From contig NC_011312.1 of assembly GCF_000196495.1 (NCBI RefSeq), forward strand, positions 2,294,001-2,358,000: a stretch of DNA of 64,000 bases, given 5' to 3'. Shown here piece by piece: positions 48,905 to 60,604 of the stretch. This DNA is from Aliivibrio salmonicida LFI1238 (GTDB lineage Bacteria > Pseudomonadota > Gammaproteobacteria > Enterobacterales > Vibrionaceae). Position numbers and translations under genes: made by a program. How positions within the stretch are numbered: the stretch's first letter is position 1; every line of letters starts with the position of its first letter. A model generated the notes under the pieces. The model was given only the letters and a program-made list of their open reading frames with translations, was not told where the DNA came from and ran no database searches.

Positions 48905-49402
48905 GGAAACACCTGGAAATTAGTTTAGCCGAAGTGTACTTCTTCATTGGCGGAATAAAAAGAGCCACGGATAAATATTCTATAGCGATAATTACCTTAG
49001 AATCTTAACGTTCATAATGTGATTTACTTCAAATACAGCGGCTAATAGAAACTAATAAGACCTTTTTTGTTATAAAAATTAAGTGATCAGGCTCACTCTA
49101 CTTTATTCGACTCTCGCATTAATGTGTGATTTCGATCGAAATGAAGTTAAAAAAGTCTAAATTTAAAAAGGTTTAGACTTTCATATCTTGCTGTTTATCC
49201 TTGATTTATGTTTTTTTACGTCACTTGTTTTTGATCACGTTCAAACTATTTACTCTATTAATTTTGCAGAGCGAATTAATGTTGCATGATTGCTGTCAAC
49301 GGATTCGACAAAACATGTATGGATTGCAAGAATTCTTGAGTTAGGCGTTCAACTTATAGAACCGTCAAACCAATATAAGTTCAAAAATATAGGGTATATA
49401 AC
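48905..49402. other. Long leader/promoter region of the porin gene
   Basis: About 500 bases, AT-rich, no coding frame seen. Long upstream regions are usual for regulated major porins. A CRP-like site is listed separately. Confidence 0.5.
49081..49098 (+). promoter_or_regulatory. Possible CRP site upstream of the porin
   Basis: AAGTGATCAGGCTCACTC has the half-sites GTGA and TCAC with the canonical 6-base spacing. It lies about 300 bases before the porin ATG and 180 before rlmA, so its target is uncertain. Confidence 0.35.
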
Positions 49403-50461
49403 ATGAAAAAGACACTTTTAGCATTAGCGGTACCAGCACTACTTATGGCTGGCTCTGCATCAGCAACAACGGTATACACAGCAGAAGATGGTTCGACAAT
49501 TGATGTATATAGCCGTTTAGGTTTTAACATTACTGACCGTGCAGGCATGGGTGAAGAGGGCGATTCAGTTGGTAATTTTGATGCACGTATCGGTCTAGGT
49601 GGCTCTCAAGTCGTTAATGATAAAGTGTCTGTTATTGGTTGGGCAGAATATCAAGTAAATGCGGCTGAAGCTCGCGGCAATGGCGATTGGTCACCTCGTT
49701 ACGTATGGGCGGGTATTGACGCTTCTGAAGCGGGTAAAGTGACTTTTGGTCGTGTTGCTTCAGGCATCATTATGCTTTCTGATTTAGGCGATGTATTTGC
49801 GGCTTCTGATGTGGTTTTAGGTCGTCAAATGGAGTTAGTTGATAATTCAGCAGCTCAAACATTCCGCCAAGATGGCACTATTCAATATCAAAACAGTTTT
49901 GGTGCGTTTGATATGTCAGTTGCTTACATTTTAGGTAACTCAGATTCAGACCAAGATGGTTCTTACAATGCAGTAGGTCGCTACACATTTGATTTAGGTA
50001 ACGCGGGTACATTAGCACCTGTTATAGCATACCAAGCAAACAGTACCGGTGAAAACGCAGATAATCCAGATGCAGATTACACATTCTGGGGTGCGGGTCT
50101 TCAATACAAACTGAATGAATTAACGCTTGCTGCAATGTATAACCAAGATGAAATCGAAGGTGTGTACTCTGATAAATCAACAGATAAGAGCTATGAATTA
50201 ACAGCGGTATACAACATCAATGATGATTGGACAGCGCGCATGGGCTACCGCTCATTAGAAAACAGCGGTGGTGATGAAGCGGAATACAAAGATACTACCT
50301 TTGAAGTTCAATACCACTTAACGGCTCGTTCTTCTATCTACACAAGTTACGTGATGCGTAACGGTGAAAATGGCAAAGCAGTACCTGCGAGCACTAACGT
50401 GATGAGCTGGAACGACGCTGAAGAAGATTACTACCACTTAGGTCTTCGCTATGAATTCTAA
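49403..50461 (+). CDS. General porin, OmpU/OmpC-like
   Basis: A 352-residue outer-membrane trimeric porin. The signal peptide is cleaved after SASA (about 21). The mature start TTVYTAEDGSTIDVYSRLGF and the pattern KVTFGRVASGIIMLSDLGDV (L3 loop region) fit Gram-negative porins. It ends HLGLRYEF with terminal Phe. Acidic loops suggest cation preference, as in Vibrio OmpU. Lone gene with a UUCG-loop terminator. It could be OmpU or a paralogue; the sequence alone does not settle this. Confidence 0.85.
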   Translation: MKKTLLALAVPALLMAGSASATTVYTAEDGSTIDVYSRLGFNITDRAGMGEEGDSVGNFDARIGLGGSQVVNDKVSVIGWAEYQVNAAEARGNGDWSPRYVWAGIDASEAGKVTFGRVASGIIMLSDLGDVFAASDVVLGRQMELVDNSAAQTFRQDGTIQYQNSFGAFDMSVAYILGNSDSDQDGSYNAVGRYTFDLGNAGTLAPVIAYQANSTGENADNPDADYTFWGAGLQYKLNELTLAAMYNQDEIEGVYSDKSTDKSYELTAVYNINDDWTARMGYRSLENSGGDEAEYKDTTFEVQYHLTARSSIYTSYVMRNGENGKAVPASTNVMSWNDAEEDYYHLGLRYEF

Positions 50462-50539
50462 TCTGACCAATAATATTGATATTGCTGTTTATCTATAAGG
50501 GTGGATTCTTAGTTAATTATCAATCAGGTTAGAATACTC

Positions 50540-50572
50540 AAATCCTCGCTAATTCGTTAGCGAGGATTTTTT
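50540..50572 (+). terminator. Terminator of the porin gene
   Basis: A 13-bp perfect stem AAATCCTCGCTAA/TTAGCGAGGATTT closed by a TTCG tetraloop, followed by a T-run. Confidence 0.95.
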
Positions 50573-50608
50573 ATTTAAGGGCATAATATTCAGTGAAGAT
50601 CGGATATA

Positions 50609-50634
50609 AAAAATCCCCGCAAGAGCGAGGATTT
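50609..50634 (-). terminator. Terminator of yfbU
   Basis: Stem AAATCCCCGC/GCGAGGATTT (one mismatch) with an AAGA loop; on the minus strand it is followed by TTTTTT. Its arms resemble the porin terminator 50 bases away. Confidence 0.8.
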
Positions 50635-50657
50635 AGAATTGAGTTACTGTGTTCTGA

Positions 50658-52926
<2,269 letters not shown>

Positions 52927-53145
52927 AATAACGGGAACCTTTAGGAAAGAGTTAAACACCAGAAAAGAAGCGCCTGTTTTATACCACATAAATAGGGGGA
53001 GACAGAATGAATTACCTAAAAATAATGTGGAATTGATGGAAATATTTATAAGCTGTGATCAAAGAGTATGAACAAGGTTTAAGAATAGGTTAACAGCGTG
53101 TGATACGATTTATTGTCAGTTTTATTATCAAGGAATGATGAAGTA

Positions 53146-54756
53146 ATGTCTTGGCGTGATTTAAGTTTCCGACGTCGTTTACTATCAGTAATGACTATTT
53201 CAGGGATAGGGAAGTTATTTATTTTATCTGTGTGTGCCTTCTTTTATGTAAAGCATTGGGAATCTCAAGACAGTGGTGAAAAGGCGCTCGGTATTGCGAC
53301 GTTTCTATCTCAATCTCCTCACGTAATATTAGCCGTTAAAAATAATGATCCTGAAATCATTGCAGAAAAAATAGAGCGTCTTCGCTCATCCATTGGTGCG
53401 GCATTTATTGTTGTTGGTAATGAGAAAGGCATACGTATCGCTCATCCAATAAAGGAACGCATAGGTAAAGCAATGCAAGGGGGGGACAATCAGCAAGCTT
53501 TGCTGTTTGGTCATTCTTATATTTCTTATGCTAAGGGATCGCTAGGTAAATCAGTTCGGGGTAAAACACCGATCCTAGATGACTCTGGTGAGATTATTGG
53601 GGTGGTGTCTGTCGGTTATTTATTGACGACCATAGACAGTAAAGTATCTCATTTTTTATTTTTCTTCTTAGGGATGGCGGTGCTTGTTATTTTTGCGAAT
53701 GCCATTATTGCCAATTACATTGCATGTCGCTTTCAAAAGTCGATTTTTGGCTTTGAGCCAGAAGCGTTTGGGCGTTTGTATAAAGAACAACAAGTCACCC
53801 TCTCTACGTTACGAGAGGGCGTATTAAGTATTGATGCGAGTGGTAAATTACGTTCAATCAATAACAGTGCGTGTGAGATTTTAGGTATTGACCCTAAACG
53901 CTCTCTGAATCGACCTTTTTCCGACGTATTACCAGACAGTGACCTCACCAAATTATTAGTGACACATAAATCAGAGCATGACATCGAATTATTGTTGAAC
54001 GGACAAGCGGTAATAGCGAACCGTGAATTGATTCAAATGGATGGCGAAGTCATTGGCGCGGTATCGAGTTTTAGGCGTAAAGACGAAATCAGTGAGTTAA
54101 CGATTCAGCTGTCTCAAGTGAAGCAATACGCAGATTTACTGCGTTCACAAACGCACGAACACCGTAATAAATTAAATACCATTAGTGGGTTAATTCAACT
54201 TGGTCGCATTGAAGAAGTTCAACAGATAATTGGTCAAGAAAGCCTTCGCTATCAAAAGTTAATTTAATTCTTAAGAGAGAGTATTTCAGAGCCAATGATT
54301 GCGGGGGTGCTTTTAGGAAAAAGTGAACGAGCAAGAGAGCTTGGTTTACAACTCGAAATAGAAGAAGGGACACAGTTAGGCTTATTACCTGAGCATATTC
54401 GTGCAGAAGATTTGGTCACGATTATTGGTAACCTTATCGATAATGCCTTTGATGCTACGTTAAGTGTGGCAAAGCAGAGCACATATCCCATCGTAGTGAG
54501 TGTGACTGATTTTGGTCAAGAGTTGATCATTGAGGTGGAAGATAGAGGCTGTGGGTTACCAGAATCGCTAACGTTAAAGCAACTGACTAAAAGAGGTATT
54601 TCTACCAAATCAGATCAGGGAAGAGGTGTTGGACTGCATTTAATTCAGCAACTTGTTGATCACTATCGAGGTGAGTTTACGGTACACAGTGAAACGGATG
54701 TAGGTACAGTGATGACCATCTATTTACCAAAAGAATGGCTTAAAAAGTCGTCATGA
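53146..54756 (+). pseudogene. CitA/DcuS-family sensor histidine kinase with premature stop
   Basis: A two-component sensor for C4- or tricarboxylates. Transmembrane helix near 20-38, periplasmic PAS/Cache domain (to about 165), second helix (VSHFLFFFLGMAVLVIFANA), cytoplasmic PAS, then the H-box RSQTHEHRNKLNTISGLIQL. TAA at 54265-54267 interrupts the frame after RYQKLI. The same frame then continues with FLRESISEPMIAGVLLGKSE, N-box GNLIDNAFDATL and G-box KSDQGRGVGLHLIQQL to 54756. Full length would be 536 codons, as for DcuS. A single-base nonsense change separates H-box from ATPase. ATG 53146 start. Confidence 0.85.
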
Positions 54757-54782
54757 TAAAAAGAATGAAATAAGGATATTGA

Positions 54783-55457
54783 GTGAGCAGTAAAGTAACC
54801 ATCGTTATTGTCGAAGATGACATTGCTATTGCGGAAATACATCGTCGTAATTTAGATAAAATAGACGCGGTTGAGGTGATCGGTATTGCCGCAAGTAAAG
54901 AAGAAGCCGATACCTTGTTTGATGTGTTGAACCCAGATATGGTGTTACTCGATATTTATTTACCTGATGGTAATGGGTTGGATATTTTGCGTGAGCTACG
55001 CCAAAAAGAAAACTCCCCAGACGTCATTTTAATTACCGCAGACAGAGACGTAAATACATTACAAGAAGCCATGCGTGGTGGTGTGATTGATTATTTGCTA
55101 AAACCGGTCATCTTTAGCCGATTAGAAGAGTCCATAAATAAGTATTTGAGCCAAAAGAAACAACTGACTGCTCGGCTTGATATTGATCAATCAATGGTGG
55201 ATGCGATGCTACATTCTGGGGTCGCATCGCAAGTTACTCGTTTACCAAAAGGAATTGATGGAGTAACTTTAGAAAAGGTACGACGTCTTTTTGAGAGTAA
55301 AACTAAATTAACCGCAGATCAGGCGGGGGAACTCTTTGGCGCAAGCAGAACAACAGCGCGTCGTTATCTCGAATATTTGATTAGCTCTGGAGAGTTGAGT
55401 GCTGATCTGTCTTATGGCAGTGTGGGGCGACCAGAGAGAACTTACTTTAAGCATTAA
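54783..55457 (+). CDS. Response regulator, CitB/DcuR/DpiA family
   Basis: A 224-residue transcription regulator. The receiver domain has VEDDIAIAEIHRRNL and the phosphoacceptor Asp in MVLLDIYLPDGNG, with Lys in DYLLKPV. The C-terminal helix-turn-helix contains ADQAGELFGASRTTARRYLEYL. GTG start with AAGGA nine bases upstream. It directly follows the broken sensor kinase, its natural partner. It is intact, but without a kinase it may be unphosphorylated. Possible targets are the tct operon or other carboxylate genes. Confidence 0.88.
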   Translation: MSSKVTIVIVEDDIAIAEIHRRNLDKIDAVEVIGIAASKEEADTLFDVLNPDMVLLDIYLPDGNGLDILRELRQKENSPDVILITADRDVNTLQEAMRGGVIDYLLKPVIFSRLEESINKYLSQKKQLTARLDIDQSMVDAMLHSGVASQVTRLPKGIDGVTLEKVRRLFESKTKLTADQAGELFGASRTTARRYLEYLISSGELSADLSYGSVGRPERTYFKH

Positions 55458-55467
55458 AGAGGGCAAC

Positions 55468-55938
55468 ATGACCCCAGCAACAAAATTATTAAAGAAATTA
55501 AAAATAGATCATCAGGTGCTTGAGTATCATCATGATTCTAAAGCGCAAGCTTATGGACTTGAAGCGGCTGAAAAGTTGGGTTTACCTCATGAAGAGGTGT
55601 TTAAAACGCTGGTTGTACAAGTGGATGAAAAAGATCTGGTTGTTGGCATTATTCCAGTGGCAAAGCAATTAAGCATGAAATTAATTGCTAAAGCCGTTAA
55701 AGGCAAAAAAGCCAAAATGGCGGATCCAGCATTAGTACAAAAAAGCAGTGGTTATGTGATGGGAGGAGTGAGTCCTCTTGGTCAAAAGAAGCGTTTGAAA
55801 ACGGTGATTGATATCAGTGCTGAAGAATTTAAAACCATGTACGTGAGTGGTGGAAAAAGAGGACTTGATATTGGATTGTCGCCACAAGATTTACAACATA
55901 CATTGGTCGCTCAATTTGCCGATATTACGTCAGAATAA
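55468..55938 (+). CDS. ybaK: Cys-tRNA(Pro)/Cys-tRNA(Cys) deacylase YbaK
   Basis: Trans-editing enzyme that hydrolyses Cys-tRNA(Pro). The 156-residue protein starts MTPATKLLKKLKIDHQ at ATG 55468 (GAGG upstream) and has the family lysine in VFKTLVVQVD plus GGVSPLGQKKRLKTVID and YVSGGKRGLDIGL. It begins 10 bases after the regulator gene, so it may share its transcript without a functional link. Confidence 0.94.
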   Translation: MTPATKLLKKLKIDHQVLEYHHDSKAQAYGLEAAEKLGLPHEEVFKTLVVQVDEKDLVVGIIPVAKQLSMKLIAKAVKGKKAKMADPALVQKSSGYVMGGVSPLGQKKRLKTVIDISAEEFKTMYVSGGKRGLDIGLSPQDLQHTLVAQFADITSE

Positions 55939-55980
55939 GACGTTACTGATACAGAATTAACCTCATAAAGGAAGAGTGTA

Positions 55981-56862
55981 ATGGGTAAAACAGTTTCTTT
56001 AGTATTAGGCAGTGGTGGTGCAAGAGGTCTTGCTCATATTGGCGTGATCCGTTGGTTAGAGGAACATGATTTTACTATTGTTTCTGTTTCTGGTTGCTCG
56101 ATTGGTACGGTTATTGGTGGCTTCTATGCTGCAGGAAAACTCGATGAGTTTGAAGCGTGGATGCGAACAGTGACAAAGTTAGATATTGTTTCTCTAATGG
56201 ATTTTAATTGGGGTAAGGGCGGCTTAATAAAAGGCGATAAAGTGATGAATCGTCTGGGTCATCTTTTAGGGGACTTAAATATTGAAGATTTGTCTATCCC
56301 ATACACGGCAGTTGCGGCAGACATCAGTAATGAAAAAGAAGTGTGGTTACAAAAAGGGCCGCTTCTTCAAGCAATGCGGGCTTCAATTTCATTGCCTCTG
56401 TATTTAATGCCAATTGAACTCAATGGCAGAACGTTAATTGATGGTGGGGTATTAAACCCTGTCCCTATTGCCCCGACGTTTGGTGATCATTCTGATATTA
56501 CATTAGCGGTGAATCTTGCGGGTGAAATGACACATCAAATTGACGACTTTGCCGATAAACAAATAGATATATCTGAGGCGGAATCTGAAGACGATATGTC
56601 TTTTCATCGTAAAGTGAGTGATTATTTTGGGTCATTAACAGCGAAAACATCAAGAATTGATTTAGGTATGTATGACATCGCAAATCAAGCGTTTGATGCA
56701 ATGCAAAGTACGATAGCGAGACAGAAGTTAGCCGCTTATCCGCCCGATATTACGGTGGAAATAGCACGTGATGCGTGTGGTACTTTTGAGTTTGAACGTA
56801 CTGCGGAAATGATCGATTTAGGCTATCAAAAAACAGAAGAAGTACTAAAGCATTTGTTGTAG
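55981..56862 (+). CDS. Patatin-like phospholipase family protein (RssA-like)
   Basis: A 293-residue predicted acyl hydrolase with a Ser-Asp dyad: oxyanion loop GSGGARGLAHIG, nucleophile S40 in SGCSIGTVIGG, and the Asp in IDGGVLNPVP (about 150). It resembles E. coli RssA. A short acidic insertion (ISEAESEDDMS) precedes the last third. It is 42 bases from ybaK and followed by a strong terminator. Substrate unknown. Confidence 0.88.
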   Translation: MGKTVSLVLGSGGARGLAHIGVIRWLEEHDFTIVSVSGCSIGTVIGGFYAAGKLDEFEAWMRTVTKLDIVSLMDFNWGKGGLIKGDKVMNRLGHLLGDLNIEDLSIPYTAVAADISNEKEVWLQKGPLLQAMRASISLPLYLMPIELNGRTLIDGGVLNPVPIAPTFGDHSDITLAVNLAGEMTHQIDDFADKQIDISEAESEDDMSFHRKVSDYFGSLTAKTSRIDLGMYDIANQAFDAMQSTIARQKLAAYPPDITVEIARDACGTFEFERTAEMIDLGYQKTEEVLKHLL

Positions 56863-56873
56863 GTAATTTGAAT

Positions 56874-56916
56874 AAAAAAACGCCCATTTCTTTATGATAG
56901 AAATGGGCGTTTTTTT
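56874..56916 (+). terminator. Bidirectional terminator between the patatin gene and rhlE
   Basis: A 17-bp perfect stem AAAAAAACGCCCATTTC/GAAATGGGCGTTTTTTT with a 9-base loop. Confidence 0.95.
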
Positions 56917-56958
56917 GTCGCTCATTAAGTGAATAAATGAGTTACACAGAAATAGTAC

Positions 56959-58155
56959 TTAAAATTTTGGTGCTGGTTTTCTTGTCGGTTTAAAGTTCAA
57001 AATTGAAATTGGTACGTCTTTATTAGGGACGAATCCTTCAATTTCTTTACGGACAATTAAGTGACCCAGACGTTTTTCAATCATACACAAGTTCTTAAAA
57101 TCATCTCGAGATACAAATGAAATCGCTTCACCAGATGAACCAGCACGGCCTGTACGGCCAATACGGTGAACATAATCTTCAGCAGGGAACGGTAAGTCGT
57201 AGTTAATGACTCGAGTCAATTCATCGATATCAATACCACGAGCCGCAATCCCTGTCGCGACTAAATACTTCAAACGACCTTCTTTAAAGTCATTCAATAC
57301 TTTTGAGCGAGCATCTTGGCTACGACCACTGTGGAACGCTTCAGCGGTAATGCCGCGTTTTTCAAGTTGACCTACCAGTTTCGCTGCACCGTGTTTTGTT
57401 TCGATGAAGATCAACGCTTGATCCCAATCGTTTTCTTTAATTAGGTGACTGATTAGCGCCGATTTTTTGTCTTTATCAACCGTAATTAACCATTGGTCAA
57501 TTTTAGGCTCAGCGTTACTGTTACGCTCAATGGTAATTTCAATTGGATTATTGATTGCTGTTCTTGCCAATGCACGAACTTGTTCTGACAGGGTTGCTGA
57601 GAACAATAAGTTTTGGCGTTCTAACGGTAAACGTTCAATAATTTTATTGATGTCTTCGATAAAGCCCATGTCTAGCATTCTATCGGCTTCGTCGAGTACG
57701 AGAATATCAATTTCGTCAAAATGTACCGCACGTTGAGTGTACATATCAAGCAAACGACCAGGCGTTGCAACCAGAATATCAACCCCTTCAATTAAGCGTT
57801 GTTTCTGCTCTTTATAATCAACACCACCATACATAGCGAGTGACGTAAGATCTAAATGTTTGCTGTACTTACTGATGTTATCTTCAACTTGAACGGCAAG
57901 TTCGCGTGTTGGCGTTAAGATCAATGCACGAATACGTTTTGCTCGAACTTTCGTTTGTTCTTCACTTAACATTTGCAAGATTGGTAATACAAAACTTGCG
58001 GTTTTACCTGTACCAGTTTGTGCCGCTGCGATCAGGTTTTTTCCTGTTAGAGCAACAGGAATCGCCTTTTCTTGAATTGGCGTTGGGGCTTTGTAGCCTA
58101 GTTCATTAATGGCTTTTAAAATTGGATTACTTAATCCAAGGTTAGAAAATGGCAT
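56959..58155 (-). CDS. rhlE: DEAD-box RNA helicase, RhlE type
   Basis: ATP-dependent RNA helicase. Q-motif YKAPTPIQEKAIPVAL, motif I AAQTGTGKTASF, Ia TPTRELAVQ, II VLDEADRMLDMGF, III FSATL, V ATGIAARGID and VI HRIGRTGRAG. 398 residues from ATG 58155; an in-frame start at 58239 would add 28 residues unlike the family. The basic C-terminal tail common in RhlE is nearly absent (ends TRKPAPKF), so RNA contacts outside the core are minimal. Lone gene. Confidence 0.93.
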   Translation of the reverse strand: MPFSNLGLSNPILKAINELGYKAPTPIQEKAIPVALTGKNLIAAAQTGTGKTASFVLPILQMLSEEQTKVRAKRIRALILTPTRELAVQVEDNISKYSKHLDLTSLAMYGGVDYKEQKQRLIEGVDILVATPGRLLDMYTQRAVHFDEIDILVLDEADRMLDMGFIEDINKIIERLPLERQNLLFSATLSEQVRALARTAINNPIEITIERNSNAEPKIDQWLITVDKDKKSALISHLIKENDWDQALIFIETKHGAAKLVGQLEKRGITAEAFHSGRSQDARSKVLNDFKEGRLKYLVATGIAARGIDIDELTRVINYDLPFPAEDYVHRIGRTGRAGSSGEAISFVSRDDFKNLCMIEKRLGHLIVRKEIEGFVPNKDVPISILNFKPTRKPAPKF

Positions 58156-58425
58156 GTGAAATCTCAGGTATATGAAGAATAAAAACAGTTTAAAGCAAAA
58201 GCGATAAACAGAGAGCAAATTAGGAGAGGATTGTAGCATGAAGAGAGGAAGAGAAAGCCATACTTATTTTTGATATGGCTTTATATTACGTTGTTATGCA
58301 TTAGCAAATACAAAAGACATGCTGAAATAAGATCAGAGAGCCAATACCGCTGAGAACAACCCAAATAAGATTGAACCGTAAATGCTCTAAAGTACTGATA
58401 ATCGCAGCCAGTACTTTATGGGTGA

Positions 58426-59952
58426 TTAGTTGCTAATAGATGTTTTTTTGATACGGATCTTTTTTAGTAAACTGATGAGTATCGGACACAGCACAACCAA
58501 AACAGCAATAACGGTGAAACTAAAGGTGATTGGTCGTTCCCATAGAAAGCTAAGTTCTCCATCACTGAGCATTAAAGATCGGCGTAGATTCTCTTCCATC
58601 ATCCCGCCTAATATAAAACCGAGCAATAAGGGGGCGAGAGGAAAATTGGCAAGCCGAAGTGCAATCGCAACCATCGAAATAAAGATCATGATAAAAACAT
58701 CAACGGTATTAAAAGAAACTAAATAAACACCAGTAATAGAGAAGAATAATACCATTGGTAGGAGCACGGTTTTTGGTACGGCTAATAGTTTCGAAATGTA
58801 GGGAATGAGCGGTAAATTTAGAATTACTAATACGATATTACCGAAGTACATAGAAATGATGACTGACCAAAAGATATCAGGATGATCAACAAACAATCTT
58901 GGACCGGGTTGAATGCCATAGGCAATTAAGGCGCCAAGCATAATTGCCGTTGTGCCTGAACCTGGAATGCCAAGGGTTAATAGTGGAACAAATGACCCGC
59001 TAGATGCCGCATTGTTTGCTGATTCTGGAGCAACCAACCCGCGAATACTGCCTTTACCAAATTCATCTCGTTTATCTTTTGGTGCTAAATTTCGCTCCAT
59101 GCCATAGCTTAAGAATGCAGCAATAGTTGCACCCGCACCGGGTAATACGCCTGTAAAGAAGCCTAAGATAGACGATCGAATGGCAACCGGGGCGACTTCT
59201 TTGAATTCTTCTTTCGTTATTTTCATGCTGCCAAGATCGGACATTTTATGCTGTTCATCGCCACGAGTGTCTTGTTCTGGTTTCAAAATCCCCATTAACG
59301 TTTCACCTAAAGCAAAGGTTGCCATAGCAAGTAATAGGAAACTGAACCCGTCCATTAAATCCGTTAAGCCAAAGGTGAATCGTTCAACCCCAATGCCTTT
59401 ATCAATCCCAACGGTCGAAAGCATCAAGCCTAATATTGTCATCATCCATGCTTTTATTACTTGCCCATTACCTGCGAATGCAGCAACAGCAGAAAGGCCA
59501 ACCAGCATTAAGGCAAAGTAGTCGGAGGATTGAAAGCTTAATGATACTTTTGCTAAAGCAGGCGCTGCAATGAGCAGCATAATGGCTGACAGAGTGCCAC
59601 CCGTAAAAGAGGAGTAAGCGGCTAGCGCAAGGGCTTTACCTGCTTGACCTTTTTGTGCCATCGGATAGCCATCAAAGGCGGTGACAACAGTTGATGAACA
59701 ACCCGGTGCATTGATAAGGATTGAGGAGGTTGAGCCACCAAAAACCGCACCATAATAGACACCAGCCATTAAGATCATGCCTGATGCAGGGTCTAATCCG
59801 TAGCTGATTGGGATCATGAGTGCAATGGCTGAAATTGGCCCAAGTCCCGGTAACATTCCAATAAAGGTACCGACAAAACAGCCGATCATTACCATCATTA
59901 AATTGGTTGGCATTATTGCGGTGGATAAGCCTGCTAAAATTCCATCTAACAT
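58426..59952 (-). CDS. tctA: Tripartite tricarboxylate transporter, large membrane subunit TctA
   Basis: A 508-residue permease with about 11-12 helices. The repeated signature is GTFIGMLPGLGPISAIALM (about 29-47), matched by FTGVLPGAGATIAAFLSYGM (second repeat). AGVYYGAVFGGSTSSILINA is highly conserved in the family. It takes up citrate or other carboxylates with TctB and TctC, driven by an ion gradient. Last gene of tctCBA; 16 bases after tctB. The 186 bases downstream hold no gene I can support. Confidence 0.94.
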   Translation of the reverse strand: MLDGILAGLSTAIMPTNLMMVMIGCFVGTFIGMLPGLGPISAIALMIPISYGLDPASGMILMAGVYYGAVFGGSTSSILINAPGCSSTVVTAFDGYPMAQKGQAGKALALAAYSSFTGGTLSAIMLLIAAPALAKVSLSFQSSDYFALMLVGLSAVAAFAGNGQVIKAWMMTILGLMLSTVGIDKGIGVERFTFGLTDLMDGFSFLLLAMATFALGETLMGILKPEQDTRGDEQHKMSDLGSMKITKEEFKEVAPVAIRSSILGFFTGVLPGAGATIAAFLSYGMERNLAPKDKRDEFGKGSIRGLVAPESANNAASSGSFVPLLTLGIPGSGTTAIMLGALIAYGIQPGPRLFVDHPDIFWSVIISMYFGNIVLVILNLPLIPYISKLLAVPKTVLLPMVLFFSITGVYLVSFNTVDVFIMIFISMVAIALRLANFPLAPLLLGFILGGMMEENLRRSLMLSDGELSFLWERPITFSFTVIAVLVVLCPILISLLKKIRIKKTSISN

Positions 59953-59968
59953 AATTAAGTCCTAGGGT

Positions 59969-60448
59969 TTACCAAGCAAGAAAAAGATAACCAGGTTCAA
60001 GATAGATATCTAAACCTTTGGTAAGAAGTAGCCAGAATCCAGTAACAAAAGGAAACGAAGCCCCAAATAAAATAGGTTTACGTCGTTCGCCTAATAAGTA
60101 GAATCCGGCTAATAAGAACAAGCTGGTTGCTAGCACAAATCCAAGCCAAGTTAGACCAATGCCATACAGCACCATCAGGATCAAAAACCCACAAAGTAGC
60201 TTCCAATTAAATCCTAAAACAGCGCCACTTTTTTCATCGGGTTGAGCGGAGATAATTAATAGTAATGATAAGATAATACCTGCGAATGTGAGCATGTAAG
60301 GTAAGGTTCTTGCTGTGAAAGGTTCGTATTCATCGCCAGGGAAAAGAGCGATTAAACTGGTTTGGTAACCATAACAAAGGCAAACTAATAAGAAGATAAT
60401 CGCGCCAACGCGATCTCTGCATAATAGAGAAGATCTAGAGTACGACAT
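59969..60448 (-). CDS. tctB: Tripartite tricarboxylate transporter, small membrane subunit TctB
   Basis: A 159-residue membrane protein with four hydrophobic helices, in the position expected for TctB. I chose ATG 60448 (GGAGAG upstream; MSYSRSSLLCRDRVGAIIF). Sequence is poorly conserved in this family, so the call rests on size, topology and the tctC-tctB-tctA order. Confidence 0.88.
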   Translation of the reverse strand: MSYSRSSLLCRDRVGAIIFLLVCLCYGYQTSLIALFPGDEYEPFTARTLPYMLTFAGIILSLLLIISAQPDEKSGAVLGFNWKLLCGFLILMVLYGIGLTWLGFVLATSLFLLAGFYLLGERRKPILFGASFPFVTGFWLLLTKGLDIYLEPGYLFLAW

Positions 60449-60604
60449 GAGCTCTCTCCATGAATTCATTCGGTGAAAAGAAATAAAAAAGCGGCCTGAA
60501 AGTACAGAGCAAGGAACCTCTTATAGGGTAAAACTCCTAGGTTACAAGCAGGATTAATGAGCCATATCCGGGGGAGTCATTAACTGTCCAAGGCCACTGA
60601 AAGG

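Noticed and set aside
58261..58425. A 38-codon open stretch downstream of tctA (reads KVLAAIISTLEHLRFNLIWV...)
   Set aside because: It looks membrane-like but has no usable start codon and begins just after a stop. It may be a gene remnant, but nothing supports it.
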